A stretch of 64,000 bases of DNA, from contig CM055107.1 of NCBI GenBank assembly GCA_029204225.1, positions 18,002,718 through 18,066,717 of the forward strand, written 5' to 3'. Under the pieces are notes generated by a model that saw only the letters and a list, made by a program, of their open reading frames with translations, did no database searches and was not told where the DNA came from. Positions 23,386 through 36,267 of the stretch are shown here, one piece after another. This DNA comes from Diphasiastrum complanatum. Taxonomy: Eukaryota > Streptophyta > Lycopodiopsida > Lycopodiales > Lycopodiaceae. Within the stretch, counting starts at the first letter, position 1; each line of letters begins with the position of its first letter. Both the position numbers and the translations under genes were made by a program.

Positions 23386-24026
23386 CCAGGCCTACTAAAG
23401 TAGTCGTATACCCCCAAAGTTAGAGTTAAATGTTTACCAAATCTAAGCCCTTCTCCCATTTTTGAAGACCTTAGCCAAACAATGCTCTGTCCTTTTCCAA
23501 CTTTCCATGTGCTTCATCCCTCATGTCTCCCAAACTTGTTGACCTTTTCAGATAGACTCAGATAGACCACCTAGATATAATCGTAGAATCGAAGCTTGAT
23601 CGTTCTCTTACTTTTTCAATTTATTCTTCTACACCCAATGTTGCATTCTTTTGGGGCTTCATAAGGTGGAGACCTACATCTCTTTCATCGTTCAATAATA
23701 ATGGAATTGATAAGAAATGATAAGCTCTAACAAAGGAACTCCTTACTTTCATAAGCAAAAGAATCTGAAATGCCACAAGAAGCTGACTTGCTCTAAATTG
23801 AGTAATGTCATGGATGGATAATTCAAGAAAAACTCCTTGAGATCATTTAGACTAAGAACGTAACTTGTCACAACATGCCAAATTTAAAATCTACTTGTGT
23901 ATATTTAAGGATTGCACTGATTTAAAAAACTGTTGAGGCCTACACCAGATAATAAATACAGTTCAAGCATGAACTCTAAAGCAAGCTTCTCAAGCTTAAT
24001 AAACATGATCGTGAGTTCTCCTAGAA
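23386..24026 (-). pseudogene. Inverted host segment with LRR-like end
   Basis: On the minus strand the part next to 24026 reads LGELTIMFIKLEKLALEF and LLSGVGLNSFLNQC, which fits an LRR repeat and could continue the exon that ends at 22880. The rest (23386-23900) shows no coding. Re-inverting 22881-24026 would bring this segment next to the N-terminal LRR exon and make the hAT element continuous. Confidence 0.5.
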
Positions 24027-24039
24027 GCCCTGTGCCAGC

Positions 24040-26056
24040 ATGTCCGTTCCCGTCAGGCAGCGACTTTTGGATACCTACGGGCCATGTCTTGTGGCGAGGG
24101 AGAACACCATTTCGGAGGGTGTTCTTCGGTTTTGCACCGCTCCTTACGTGGTTGACCCCGAGTTGCTGCCTGCTTGGCTGACACGCACGAGGATAGAGAG
24201 TGCATTCTCGTCTAGTCCCTTTGCCCCTCATCCCTCTCAGATAGTTCCGCCTCAACCCCCATCTGCACCCATTCTGGTGGATCCTGTCCCACCGCGTCCG
24301 CCAATTGCCACTGTGGTTCCACCACCACCTACTGTTGCTCGCACTCCCCCAGTTTACGACTTTCTCATGGACTCTCCGCTTCCCGAGCAGGAGCAGGCTC
24401 CGGATGCCAGTGACGAGGCCTTCCAGGATGTTGAGGAGATCCCTTCCTCCCTCCCTTCACATCCGGATGACCTCCCTACCCAGTAGTTTTCGTATCCCAT
24501 GTCAGATGTCCACCCTCCACCAGTGTACTCCACTTACGCCGCTGCACCCATCCCGACCACTGCATCCCACTCTCCCCATTCCATGTCTACAGCTGATGCA
24601 TCCACTAGTGCTCAGCCTGTCGCATCATCATCCATTCCCGTCACGTTTGGTGCACCGTGCTGGAGGTCCGCTACCCGTCGCCCAGCTGGGAGAGTTCTTA
24701 GGCAGCAGAGCATTCGCGGCGCGCATCAGCCGCACGTGGATAGAGAAGCCACATAGGCCGTGGCCAGTCTGATTTATGAGCTGAACCTTCCATTTGCCAT
24801 CACCAACTCCGAGCCCTTCAGAAGGGCCTTCCGCCTTGCACAGTCTGTCAGCCCTAGCTGGAGAGTCTCTAGTTCAGAGGTTGTCCGCACACACATGCTG
24901 AGGGATAGGGTCGAGTCATTGTCTAGAGAGATGGAGCCTCTACGTCGCCACTGGGCCACTTACAGTTGCAGCATCATGTCCGATGGCTGGACTGATGTCA
25001 GGAGGAGGCCGATCCTCAACATATTGGTCTCCAGCTGCATGGGCACACAATTTTTGAGGGCAGTGGATTGCAGCAGGGGGGGGAGAGTCATATCTGCAGA
25101 GTTCATGTTTGATGTCATAAGGTCTTCCATCCTGTCCATAGGCCCACAGCATGTCGTCACAGTGGTGACGGACAATGCCACGAACTGCATTCAGATGGGT
25201 GTACTACTAGAGGCCGAGTTCCCTCACATTGTTCATACCCCCTGTGCGCGCACGACATAGACCTTCTAATGGGGGACATAGGTGCACTTCCCTGGGTTAG
25301 AGCCATCGTCCGTGAGGCCCTCTTCCTGGTGACTTTTGTCACGAGGAAGAGGCGTATTCTTGCCATGTTTCGGGTGTTCAGCCATCTAGACCTCCGTAAG
25401 CCACCCCCCACACGCTTTGCATTCGACTTGGTGGTCATCGACCGTCTGATCAGGTGTAGGGCGCAACTTCTACAGATGGTTGCTAGTGATCTTTGGTGTG
25501 CCAGTACATTTTCGCGCACTGAGGATGGGGAGCACTTTTCTTCCACGGTGAGGGGAGACCAGTTCTGGAGGGATGCACAGACATTGTCAGGACTGCTTCG
25601 ACCACTTTACATTGTGCTCTGCATGGCTGACAGCGATGGGTCGACACTTGGACTGGTATATGAGCTCATGGACCGAATTGGGCAGTTCCTACAGCTGCCC
25701 ATCTTGCAGCCAGAGAGGTAAGCGGTATAGTAATGTAATTGGCCTTTATCTTTTTAGTAATTGCTAGTTTGTTTTTCTGTCAATGTTAAGTTTTTTCGTA
25801 ATGCCCTACACCACATGCCTCTCACCTGCAAGATGACCGAGCTGAAGTTCATCTGGGAGACGCGGTGGAACTATTTCCACAGGAGTATCCACAGCTTTGC
25901 ACACATACTGCATCCCCTCTTCTTCTCTCCGACACAGATCGCAGACAGGGAGCTCGAGGCCGATTGGCTTCAGTACATTCACAGAGTGGGTCCACACATT
26001 GGTTTGGATCCTATCAGGCTCATTGAGGAGCTCGCTGCATTTCGTTTTGGCATGGG
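24040..26056 (+). pseudogene. hAT transposase, copy 2, inactivated
   Basis: Near-identical to the transposase at 37.6-39.8 kb. It retains IMSDGWTDVRRRPILNILVS (first D), VVTVVTDNATNCIQMG (second D) and the WETRWNYFHRS segment in the next exon (25761 on). It is broken by stops at 24484-24486 and 24754-24756, by a frameshift near 25250 (the intact copy has CAAHGIDLL, here CARTT), and it lacks the C-terminal dimerisation exon and AT-hook tail because of the internal deletion. Intron 1 borders (GTAAGC donor near 25719) are conserved. Confidence 0.85.
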
Positions 26057-26116
26057 TCTTTCGTTGTGCCTTCGGACCTCTTCCTCGAGCTTCCTCCTGG
26101 CTTCGCCCTCCGCCAT
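26057..26116 (-). pseudogene. Start of the hAT antisense gene, copy 2
   Basis: On the minus strand ATG at 26116 opens MAEGEARRKLEEEVRRHNER, then the deletion junction follows. The intact copy has the same start with a 7-codon insertion after MAE. Differences between copies are four synonymous and two conservative (D/E, I/V) codons. Confidence 0.7.
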
Positions 26117-26385
26117 CTCACAACACCCTGTTGCTCGAAATGACCCTCACAGCCTCTCACAGCCTCTCAATGGCTCTCACTGGCTCTCTCACAGCCCCCC
26201 TCTCACAGCGCCTCACTCAGTCTGTGACACAGCCTCTCACAATGCCTCTCTCTCACAGCCTCCCACTGGCTCTCCCTCACAGCTTCTCACAATGCCTCTC
26301 ACTAGCTCTCTCACTGTCTCGTGAGTGCCTATTTAACCCCACAGCCTGTTTCCCAATTTGCTTTTGTTGATGATCCCATGTGCTA

Positions 26386-26845
26386 CTGTACCCGTCCCAT
26401 GTATTGCTCCCCCACATGCTGCAGTCCGATTGGGTCCATAGTCTGCTCCTCCACAGTGCCCATGTGACGGTGTACCTGTCCGGATGTATTGCTCCCCCAC
26501 ATGCTGCACTCCGATTGAGTCCATGGTCTGCTCCTCCACAGTGCCCATGTGCTACTGTACCTGTCCGGATGTATTGCTCCTCCACAGTGCCCATGTGCTA
26601 CTGTACCTGCCCCATATATTGATCCCCCACATGCTGCACTCCGATTGGGTCCATGGTCTGCTCCTCCACAGTGCCCATGTGCTACTGTACCTGCCCCATG
26701 TATTGTTCCCCCACATGTTGCACTCCAATTGGGTCAGTGGTCTGCTCCCCCACAGTGCCCATGTGACGGTGTACCTGTCCGGATTTGCTCCCCCCCACAT
26801 GCTGCACTCCCATTGACCACCAGGTCTGCTCTCCCACAGTGCCCC
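26386..26845. repeat. 84-bp tandem repeats near the hAT 3' end
   Basis: The phrase CAGTGCCCATGTG recurs with starts of GTGCCC at 26456, 26541, 26587, 26671, 26755 and 26839, that is every 84-85 bp with one short 46-bp unit. The intact element has only about two related units at 43020-43200. Open frames across this array are artefacts of the repeat. Confidence 0.9.
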
Positions 26846-27250
26846 CAGTACAGTCCCCCTGTACAGTAATATCTTTTTTCTAAACTGTACCCCTTTTTTT
26901 TCCTGAATTTTTTACCGACTTTTAGCCTGTTAAAAGGGTTTTTTTTTAAAAAAAAATAAAAATAAAAAATATTATTTTTGTGGTGCCGCCCTGGTACCGC
27001 TGGTCTGAGGGCGGCACCATAATGGCGGTACCACGTGCCACTATGATATATATATATATCATCTATATAGTATAAACTATTTTAGAGAGAGAATGTGTGT
27101 TTTGCCGTAAAAAATGTCACGCTCTGCCTGCAAAAAATGTCACTCATTTGCAAAGAAAAGAGCTAAAAAACATTTGAAAAATATGATAAAAACAACAACA
27201 CATACAATACTTTTTCTTTTCTTGTTGACACGCACATTTCAAATTTCCAA

Positions 27251-27507
<257 letters not shown>

Positions 27508-27676
27508 AGGCAGGGTCCCCTCCCGGTCCGCCGCTCTCTTTGTGTCTCTCTCCAGGCCACCCCCTGTGATACTAACCATAAAACTAGGTTCATGAAGTGC
27601 ATATGAAGAACTGATTTCAGCCATCAACGATCCTCTCTCTTGGTCCTTTGTCACTGCCATTTTCTTTTGATCACAA

Positions 27677-27804
<128 letters not shown>

Positions 27805-28036
27805 CTCACATTACCTCTGTCACTGCCATCATATGTTATAACTAACGTAGCACATAGTTTATAGATAACATCAAAATATTGTTGAGTTTAAGGATGCCTA
27901 TATTTAATAATATTGTGAGACTTTATAAAAATAATTGATTTCTACTTGATAGATCACCCTAAGTTGCCAAATATAGGCAACAATATTTCATTATAATCAA
28001 TATATTACTTGAAATTTTAAAGAGTGAGCAATAATA

Positions 28037-28540
28037 TGTTACTCTACAAGGATGTGTGTCTTTTTTTTTTTATGGTCGAATACACATAATAAGTTAAGCT
28101 AAAAATTTACATCTTAAGTGCACAAACGTAGCTTTAAGCCATAGACCTAGCCCTAACGAAACCTAGATTAACCATAAATGTAACCTAGGATTTTAACCAC
28201 ACATACACACACACACATATATTGATGCATTTAAGGGTGGATTAATATGTTACTTTACAAGGATGTGTGACTTTTATGGTTGAACACACATAAAAAGTTA
28301 AGCTAAACATAAACCTAAATCTAATTTTACATCTTAAGCGCAGAAATATAGCTTTAATCCACAGACCTAGCCCTAACGTAACCTAGATTAACCGTAAATG
28401 TAACCTAGGATTTTAACCACAACACACACAGATGATTCTAACCAGACACACACACACACACACACATAAATTGATGCATTTAAGGGTGGATTAATATGTT
28501 ACTCTACAAGGATGTGTGACTTTTATGGTGGAACATACAT
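28037..28540. repeat. Tandem array, 212-248 bp units
   Basis: TGTTACT.TACAAGGATGTGTG starts units at 28037, 28249 and 28497. Each complete unit contains CCTAGCCCTAACG and ACCTAGGATTTTAACCAC and ends in short CA runs of variable length. A related single block is at 21530-21710. Confidence 0.85.
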
Positions 28541-28679
28541 AAATAATTTCTGTAACTTTTAGTATGTGTTTCTATACACTGGATATAAAGTGTGAGCTAT
28601 GAAGTCAAATATGAACAAATAGCTACTTCAAATTCTAAATCTCCAATCATGGTATACATGATTATCATGATATTTTCAT

Positions 28680-28992
28680 CTTTGTTCCATTCTTCATAAG
28701 AGCTTGATACTCAAAGATCCATTGCTTGGATTCACTCCTCCTTGATTCTTGTTTTATCTGCACTTGTAGGTTCATCAAAAGAGATTAGGAAAGCAACATA
28801 ATTTCCAGAGACTACTTGCTTACCCTTTTCATCATATGTGAGCCTTGAAGCCATTTGTCTTTCTCTTGATGTTCTCCTTGGCTTTTGACTTGATGAAGGT
28901 CCATCATCGTCACCATCTAAAGTAGGATTCTTTACATCAACATCAAGAATGTTAGATCCATCCATATTACCATCAATAATGCTTGAAGACAC
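28680..28992 (-). pseudogene. Ty1-copia polyprotein fragment (integrase-RT linker)
   Basis: The minus-strand frame has an acidic linker (PTLDGDDDGPSSSQKPRRTS, SRLTYDEKGKQVVSGNYVAF). After a frameshift it reads KQWIFEYQALMKNGTK, resembling the start of copia reverse transcriptase (W..AM..E..AL..N.TW). It is truncated on both sides. It lies downstream of the RT fragment at 30.9-32.0 kb on the same strand, so it must belong to a different copy. Confidence 0.5.
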
Positions 28993-30830
28993 TTTTGAAA
29001 TGTTCCCCTCATCAAAGATGAAATCTCTACCAACATTGATCTAATTTCTTGACTCATTGGAAATATCGAGAATTACCCATCATTCATAAGAATCATTACA
29101 TTTCTTTATGATCCTCTAATAATGATTAAGTACCTATTTATGATCCATCAATCATAACTACCTAGAATCTTATGATTTGTTAATCATAATTCACTAAATT
29201 TCAAAATCATAATCATTAGAAAATATTGGAGTATATGTTCAACGCACAATTCAAGGAATACAAAAATCATTCCAAACTCTTTTCCAACATAGAAGTTACA
29301 AGACTTTAAAAATGTTCTTCAAATTCGATTCTTAATAGACGAGTTATCCAATTCAATGATTAAATAAGTAACTAAAGACAAAAGACATACCAAAAATGTA
29401 TTGATATCCATCTTCAATCACAAGAAACTTCAAATTATTATCAAGAACTGAATCTAGGTATGCCAAGTTCTACTAAATTCCAAATGAACCCAGTTGTCAT
29501 TCTTGGAATCGTTAGGATCCATTATCCAATTGAGCTCTCTAGGACACAATCACTAATTAACCAAGTCTATTTTTCAACTAAGAAATACTCTATACCAAGA
29601 ATTTCCTATATTCTATGCACAAATTTTATTGATGAACTCCAATGACTCACAAATTATGTGTGCAATATAAGTCAAAACAAACAGTTTCTAGTGAATTCTC
29701 TTCACACTGCTTGTTTGAATCAATTATCTTTGGTCAGGATTAACCTAGCTACTCATTTTAATTGCCAACAAGTCAGAAATTTCAAATGTTCAAATGCAAA
29801 TTTGCTCATACCAATATAACAACACACTTAGATCCTCTTCTAAATCATCTATGAGTCAATACGTTATCCCTTCCCAACAAGACTTATTATCCTACAAGTA
29901 ACTATTTCGAACATTACTTGTTCATATCTTTCATCGACTCTTTTAAGCATACGATATAAACCTAGTAACAAGAAGCACACACTAGATTCTTGCAGGATTG
30001 ATTATGCTCATATGAGAATAATCTCATTATGATCAAAAGCATAAGCATATAACAATATTTGGTAGATCCTCTTTACGTACATTACTCACATATCTAATTA
30101 AGAATCTCATAATAGTTTTCATTAGGAAAATTCCATTTCTCCGCGAGTAGATAACATATTTAGAAAATCTCCAAGATGGAAACATATCCACTCTCATGAG
30201 TTTTCCAGCACCACTGATAACAAATTTATTTTCACTCATACTAATCCTAGTATTCATACTAAGATTAGGTTGATCCAATACAGACATTCAAGATCCAATG
30301 GTATGATGAAAACCTACTTCATCCTAAACAAAATTGGAATTAGTAATTTTGATCTTTTTTTGTACTACATAAATAAAAAATAATAATGATTTCAAGTTTC
30401 AAACCTCTTCTAGTTCTAGGTTGTTCCTCACAATCCTAGAGAATTTCTCTAATGCATTTGAATAGTTTCATTTATGTAGCTCTTGTTGCAAGATGACGAA
30501 ATTGGTATTAACACTACTTCAATGGAATCAACAGTTAAAATTTGCATTAAAAAGGAGCATAGATGGGCATACACAAAAACACACTCGAAAAGCACTCGCC
30601 AGGCATACATAGTAAAACTATATTTCTCAAACTCAAACATTGTACATATAGCTTTTTCTTATGGCAACCCATACATGGCCCGGGTCGCTGTCGATGGGAG
30701 ACATGTCCTGTCGATTGTCTCATCATGAGGACAACTGGTCCTAGTTGACTGACTGGACCCACATTACAATAACATAGTGATTCTACTTTTATTGTAGCTC
30801 TCTCTCTCTCTAAAAGTATAATCTACTTTT
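28993..30830. other. AT-rich, no gene recognised
   Basis: Short frames such as 30033-30287 minus match no family I know, and no termini or arrays are seen. Confidence 0.35.
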
Positions 30831-30899
30831 CATTCACTCATATACATAGCATCAAAGTTAACAAAGTTTAAGTACATAAGCTTTGATCTAAACTTATCA

Positions 30900-32043
30900 A
30901 ACTTTTCTCTAATGAGTGGCTTAGTGAGAATGTCGGCTAATTGTTCATTCGTACGACAATGAACAACATTTATTTCTCTACTCAGTGGCTTCTCTCCTAT
31001 AAAGTGATAATTAATCTCGATGTGTTCGGTCCTCGAGTGGACACCAGATTCTTTGCCAATTGAATGCCACTCTGATTGTCACTATGTATAGTCATGGGAT
31101 ATTCTTAACTCATGTCCATCTCATCCAAGATTTGCCTCAACCATATGGCTTCCTGAGCCACACGATACACTGTTTTATACTATGCTTTAGTTGTGGATAA
31201 AACAACTATAGTTTGTTTCTTACTAGACTAGAAAAAGCATCCACAAAACTGGAATACATACATTGTGGCCGATTTGCAATTGTCACAATCACCTCCTCAT
31301 CCACATAGCAATAAATCTCAGGTAAACCTTCATGCTTCCTACACACCAAGCCATAATCGAAAAGGCCCTTGACATATCGCAAAATATACTTGGCTGCCTT
31401 CCAATGCATTTCAGTAGGTGCAACCATAAACTAATTTACAATACCAATAACATAGCATATATCTAGCCTAGTCGTGGTAAGGTAAATCAAGCTTCTTACT
31501 AGTTTTCTATAAAACGTTAGATCAAATGTTTGTGACTCACCAAGTTTGGAAAGCTTCTTACCTGATTCAATAGGAGTGTTCACTGGCTTGCAATCCTATA
31601 ATCTGAACTTGTGCAACAGCTCTCTAACATACTTGACTTGTGTTAGCCCCACTCATGTCCTTTTTGCCACCCTTCCACTCCAAGACAATAGTGCATTAGG
31701 TTGAGATTCGTCATCTCGACTTGATTCGTGAGATCAATCCTGATCATATTGATTATCTCCTGATTATTTTTATTAATAATCAAGTCATCAACGCAAAATG
31801 CAAACATACCATCAAAGCATAAGACATACAAGTTAGAGTCAAAATGTGTTCTCACCATTATCTTTGAACGAAAGTAGGCATCAATCCTGCTATAATGCTA
31901 TAACATGCACGTGGTGCTTGTTTGATACCATAAAGGGCTTTCTTCAAATGACATACTTTATGTTCCTGTCCTTTTATAACAAAGCCTTCACTTCTTCTTC
32001 CTCGACTCAGACGAAATAGAGAGTTATGCAAGCGATACGACAC
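30900..32043 (-). pseudogene. Ty1-copia RT and RNase H, decayed
   Basis: In order on the minus strand: KVCHLKKALYGIKQAPRACY (31858-32043); a catalytic box altered to FCVDDLII (31643-31858; family YVDD); PTEMHWKAAKYILRYVKGLF followed by DYGL (31206-31427); then an RNase H tail with IQLAKESGVHSRTEHIEIN and EQLADILTKPL (about 30900-31100, other frames). At least four frameshifts or stops interrupt it. LTRs were not found. Confidence 0.85.
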
Positions 32044-32222
32044 GACAATTTCATAGTATGTACTAGAATGAAATCATTTAGTTCAAAAGTGTGTACACGA
32101 TAGATAATACTTGCAGATACAAGAGTTATGCAAGCGATACGACACGACAATTTCATAGTATGTACTAGAATGAAATCATTTAGTTCAAAACTGTGTACAC
32201 GATAGATAATACTTGCATATAC
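32021..32222. repeat. Tandem duplication, 102-bp unit
   Basis: Units start at 32021 and 32123 with GAGTTATGCAAGCGATACGA and are nearly identical, so the duplication is recent. It lies between the copia fragment and the GA tract. Confidence 0.9.
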
Positions 32223-32247
32223 ATGATATATTTAAGAGAATGCTCTG

Positions 32248-32416
<169 letters not shown>

Positions 32417-32963
32417 TAGATCAAATAAAGTGCTCTATTGAGTCTTGGGATGATGGGTTGATTCTTGATTGATTAAACTTTACATTGATGTGCTATAAAA
32501 TATATATACACAGTAGCTATATAATTAAAACAAAGCTTAACACATGCATTTACAAAGTGGATTAAGGCATTGCGCTGTTGATAGTACCTATCTGAAAAAA
32601 TCTTTTCTGTTGGAGATTCTGCCTAGTTGTGAAAGATAAAGCCGGAAATCACTCAGGATCAAAAGATGGTCGAATCAGATTGAATCAAAATAGTCAAATC
32701 GAATAGTCAATAGAAGATGGTTGAATAGACTGCAAAACTGGCTTCGACAATTTTCTTCGACAGTTGCCTTCAAAAGATGCTTCAACAATTGTTGATTTGA
32801 CATTTTGTCGTTGTCGATTCAATATTTGTCAAGTAGACTCTTGTATATTTCTATAGACTGTGTGAGTGCACAAGTAATTGTGTGTGTGTGTGTACAACAA
32901 ATGAATGGATCTAGATTAGCTTATCAGTGGATGAGAGAGCGAGAGATGATAGAAATCCACACA

Positions 32964-32991
32964 CCCCCCCCCCCCCCCCCCCCCCCCCCCC
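32964..32991. repeat. Poly-C run of 28
   Basis: An unbroken run of 28 C flanked by ACACA and GCGCGACTG. The complementary strand is poly-G. Confidence 0.9.
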
Positions 32992-33214
32992 GCGCGACTG
33001 TGCACGCGTGCGTTCTTAATATGGATCCTTGATTGTCATATTCAAGATTGCACAAAAATTCTGGTGTGCTTCCTGATTAAATCCTTTTGTAAATATGTCA
33101 GCTACCATATTTTTGCAAAATTTCAAACATACCTCCTTGTTGAGAATTCTCAGTGTATTATGGTAGGGCCCACTTGGTAATCTTAGCCAATCAGTACTTT
33201 AGTCGTGGGACCCA

Positions 33215-33930
33215 CTATAGCCCCATGCGCACAAGCATTAATGCTTGTGTGCAATGTATCCCAAGGCTTTTTTTGAATGATCTATTACCCTACTAATGCC
33301 TTTTCATGACTCTATGATGTAAATATGTATGTAATACATAGGCCCCATACATAGGCCCCTCGAGCTTAGCATACTCCCCAAGGGAATAGCGTATTTTGCA
33401 CCACCACTGTGGTGGCAGTGGTGGGCTCACACCCATCTAAAAGTAAAGAACAATTACAACACCATTTGTTCTATGCTATCATATGTTTTTCATCCTAAAA
33501 TGGGTGTGAGCCCAACATCGCCACTACAATGGTGGGTGCCTAATACTTTGGGAGCCATGGAATAAATTTTTCCTGGGCACCTGGCCAGAGCCCGGGCCAA
33601 TGCTAGTAGTTGGGTCTCATATTCAGGCATCGGCCGAGGGTACAGCCTCGTGCGCACATGCATAAATGCATGTGCGCAATGTATCCAAGGCTATTTTTGA
33701 ATGATCTATTACCCTACTAATGCCCTCTCATGGCTCTCTATGATGTAAATATGTATGTAATGCATACTCCCCAAGGGAAGAGCATATTTCGCACTACCAC
33801 TATGGTGGCAGTGGTGGGCTCACACTCATCTAAGAGTAAAGAACAATTACGACACCATTTGTTCATATTCTATCATATGTTTTTTACCCTAAGACAACAT
33901 CGCCATAGTGGGTGCTTAATACGCTGGTCC
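33215..33930. repeat. Direct repeat pair with palindromes
   Basis: Block 33215-33545 recurs at about 33640-33925 in the same orientation (shared GAATGATCTATTACCCTACT and GATGTAAATATGTATGTAAT). Each block opens with a 28-bp palindrome (33226-33253 and 33651-33678). The first block also has an imperfect inverted repeat of about 35 bp: 33400-33438 with GGTGGGCTCACACCCAT against 33498-33537 with ATGGGTGTGAGCCCA. Confidence 0.8.
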
Positions 33931-35460
33931 CTCCCTCCCCAAGTTAGTCATGATGCATCAACTATTTAATGGTGATGGTGGGTGATACCTTTAGATCTCT
34001 CCACCTTTAGATCTTTGGGCCACCTCCATAGTACCAGTATCCTAACACTGGTGGTTCAAAATATGCTCCCCCAAATATCATGTCGAAAGCGCTTAGTTTG
34101 AATCAAGACGTGTGTTTATTACTTAGAAGAGAGTTGTTCCATGTATTGTTGAAGTCTTGACAAGTTATAAAAAAATTTTATTGTACAAACTTTGCTATGA
34201 TTATGATTTTTAGATTTACATACTCTAAAAAATCCTTTGCATATCTAGTTTAAATTTGGAATTACCAAAGGGATTTTACAACAAATATCAAAGTGTATTT
34301 CTATTGATTTCACAATGCAAACAACACAAACTGTATTGTTGAAATTGCGTTTGTTGTGCTATTGCTTTTGAATGATGATGTGGTTAACCTGTGATGGACC
34401 GATGATACTTTAGACGCCAAATGCTTAGACAATAAGGTGTAATATCATTGTTTAGGTTATTTATTTATTTCCAAAGACCCTTGTTATATGGAACATTCCT
34501 TGTATCTTCTATTGTGTTTTGGTGAATCCAATTATAGCCAAATTACTAAGTATTCAAAATCACAAACTCACACAACTATACTTGCAAAATGTGAAGTCCT
34601 AGCTCTTAATTCCATTGTTGTTATACATGTATATGAGGTTGATGATCAATGTGATAATTATATGTCCAAATAATTGAGGAACTTTTGATGCATCGATTCG
34701 CTAATGATGTAGACTCTCATGCATAGCTAGCCCCTAGGGCCAATAGAGCTAGACCATAGCATATTTGAGTGTAATTATTAACAAGCATTAGTCACTCGTT
34801 AGTTACCAAAGAGATTCTCTCAAGGTCATCCGATTTCTTAGGATGCGTCTCATGCTTTCCATGTGGAAATATTATTCCCATTGTTGAAAGAACCCAAAAT
34901 ATGAAGGTGAATTGTACATCATATGGACGACTTCGCAGCTCAACCAAATTTTACACCAATCTCATTTATAGATATGACTTCATTTTTTAGACTACTAGTT
35001 TACATCTTTGAATGCAACCACTCTGAGCTTGAAAAAAACGTCAATCCACTATTAGCAAAATGTTCATCTGCCATATATTTTTCATGGTATACATTCACAA
35101 GATGACTACCCACTTTATAAGCATCCTTATAGTATCCTTTCAAAGGCTTATAAAGCAATGTTACTTACATTCATGAGGCATTCCCCTTCTATGCATGACA
35201 TACCTCTTCCACCCATCCCTCATTGGACAACCATTGTCCACTTGTAATAGTATATGCATTTATTTGACAACCTTGAACACTACCACGAGTACATTGATCT
35301 TCTACTACGTGCAGCACCAATATCTAGCCACCCATGTTGCATTTCTGGGCTGAAGTAAGCCGAGATTCAATGCCATGTATCTATCTAATGTTTTGTAAGA
35401 AGGTTCGATAGTTCATACTCTATCCTTTTGTTGAATCTTATTCGTTATTGATAAGAAGTG
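33931..35460. other. AT-rich, no gene recognised
   Basis: Short frames at 34488-34673 and 34923-35105 may be remnants of the same decayed gypsy element as the fragment that follows, but no motif is clear. Confidence 0.3.
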
Positions 35461-35690
35461 CAAGAGTAAGCATGTATGCATTGATTGTTAAAAGTACATT
35501 ATCATGAACTACTATCCTTTATCTCATATGGATGACTTGTTTGACCACCCAAAAAAGGCTAAGTTTGCCTCCATGATCGATTCACATCTTGGCTATCATC
35601 ATATGTGTTCATATCAAAGAAAGGACACAAGACTACCTTCTTATTAAATGCCCACTTTTATATGCTCCATCATTCTTTGTTGTGATGCTT
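35461..35690 (+). pseudogene. Heavily decayed gypsy reverse transcriptase
   Basis: Conceptual reading in one frame, ignoring stops, gives KSKHVCIDC then NYYPLSHMDDLFD and MIDSHLGYHH. These align to the family pattern CVDYR.LN..T..N.YPLP.IDDL.D and .IDL..GYHQ, as seen in the better copy at 20.8-21.1 kb. Confidence 0.6.
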
Positions 35691-36267
35691 TTTATTGCAT
35701 ACTACAACCCTTGATCCTACATTTCCAAACTTCAATGTAACTTTAAAACAAACAATCAATCTAGAATATTATTCCATCGTAAATTATTGTACATTATAAA
35801 CTTTCGTAACCTTCGACAAACTCATATCAACAGGTCTCATCTCCCAACTGCACCAAGGTGTAGTCCAATATTATACCTTGCAAATCTACCTCTATGATCT
35901 TATGAAATGATGCTTTCACATAATTCTCAAATAACAATCTATCCTTCCAAATGGAGAAAAGACCAAAAGAGCATTCCCCAACAAAAAAGATTCTTCATGG
36001 TACTAGCTTGTCTCTATGTATTTTGTTGATGAGATTCAACTAATGTAAAGGGACGATCCTCATGTTTACCAATGTCCACAATCATGGCTTTTCCCTTTTG
36101 ATTTATTCAAAAAGCATTGCAGCTTATTCGTTCATATAGTCAAGAAGTGGTAAATAGGTACAATATTTCCTACATACAGCAAGAATACAGACTGTAGGTT
36201 CGGATTTTTTGCCTTTGAAATATCACACAAAATATGCGTGTTCAAAGTGTCATGCCCTATAGCTTGC

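Larger units (their letters stand above)
24027..27045 (+). mobile_element. hAT copy 2, main piece (dead deletion derivative)
   Basis: Aligns to 37800-39812 and then, after an internal deletion of about 2.9 kb (junction near 26057), to 42726-43434 of the intact element. It ends in the hairpin terminus 26982-27018 and CACTATG at 27045. No 8-bp target duplication was found, since the 3' flank is (AT)n. Confidence 0.85.

Noticed and set aside
26277-26870. Several overlapping open frames of about 80-110 codons on both strands
   Set aside because: They are produced by the 84-bp tandem repeat of the hAT end, whose length is divisible by three, so stops are avoided in several frames at once.
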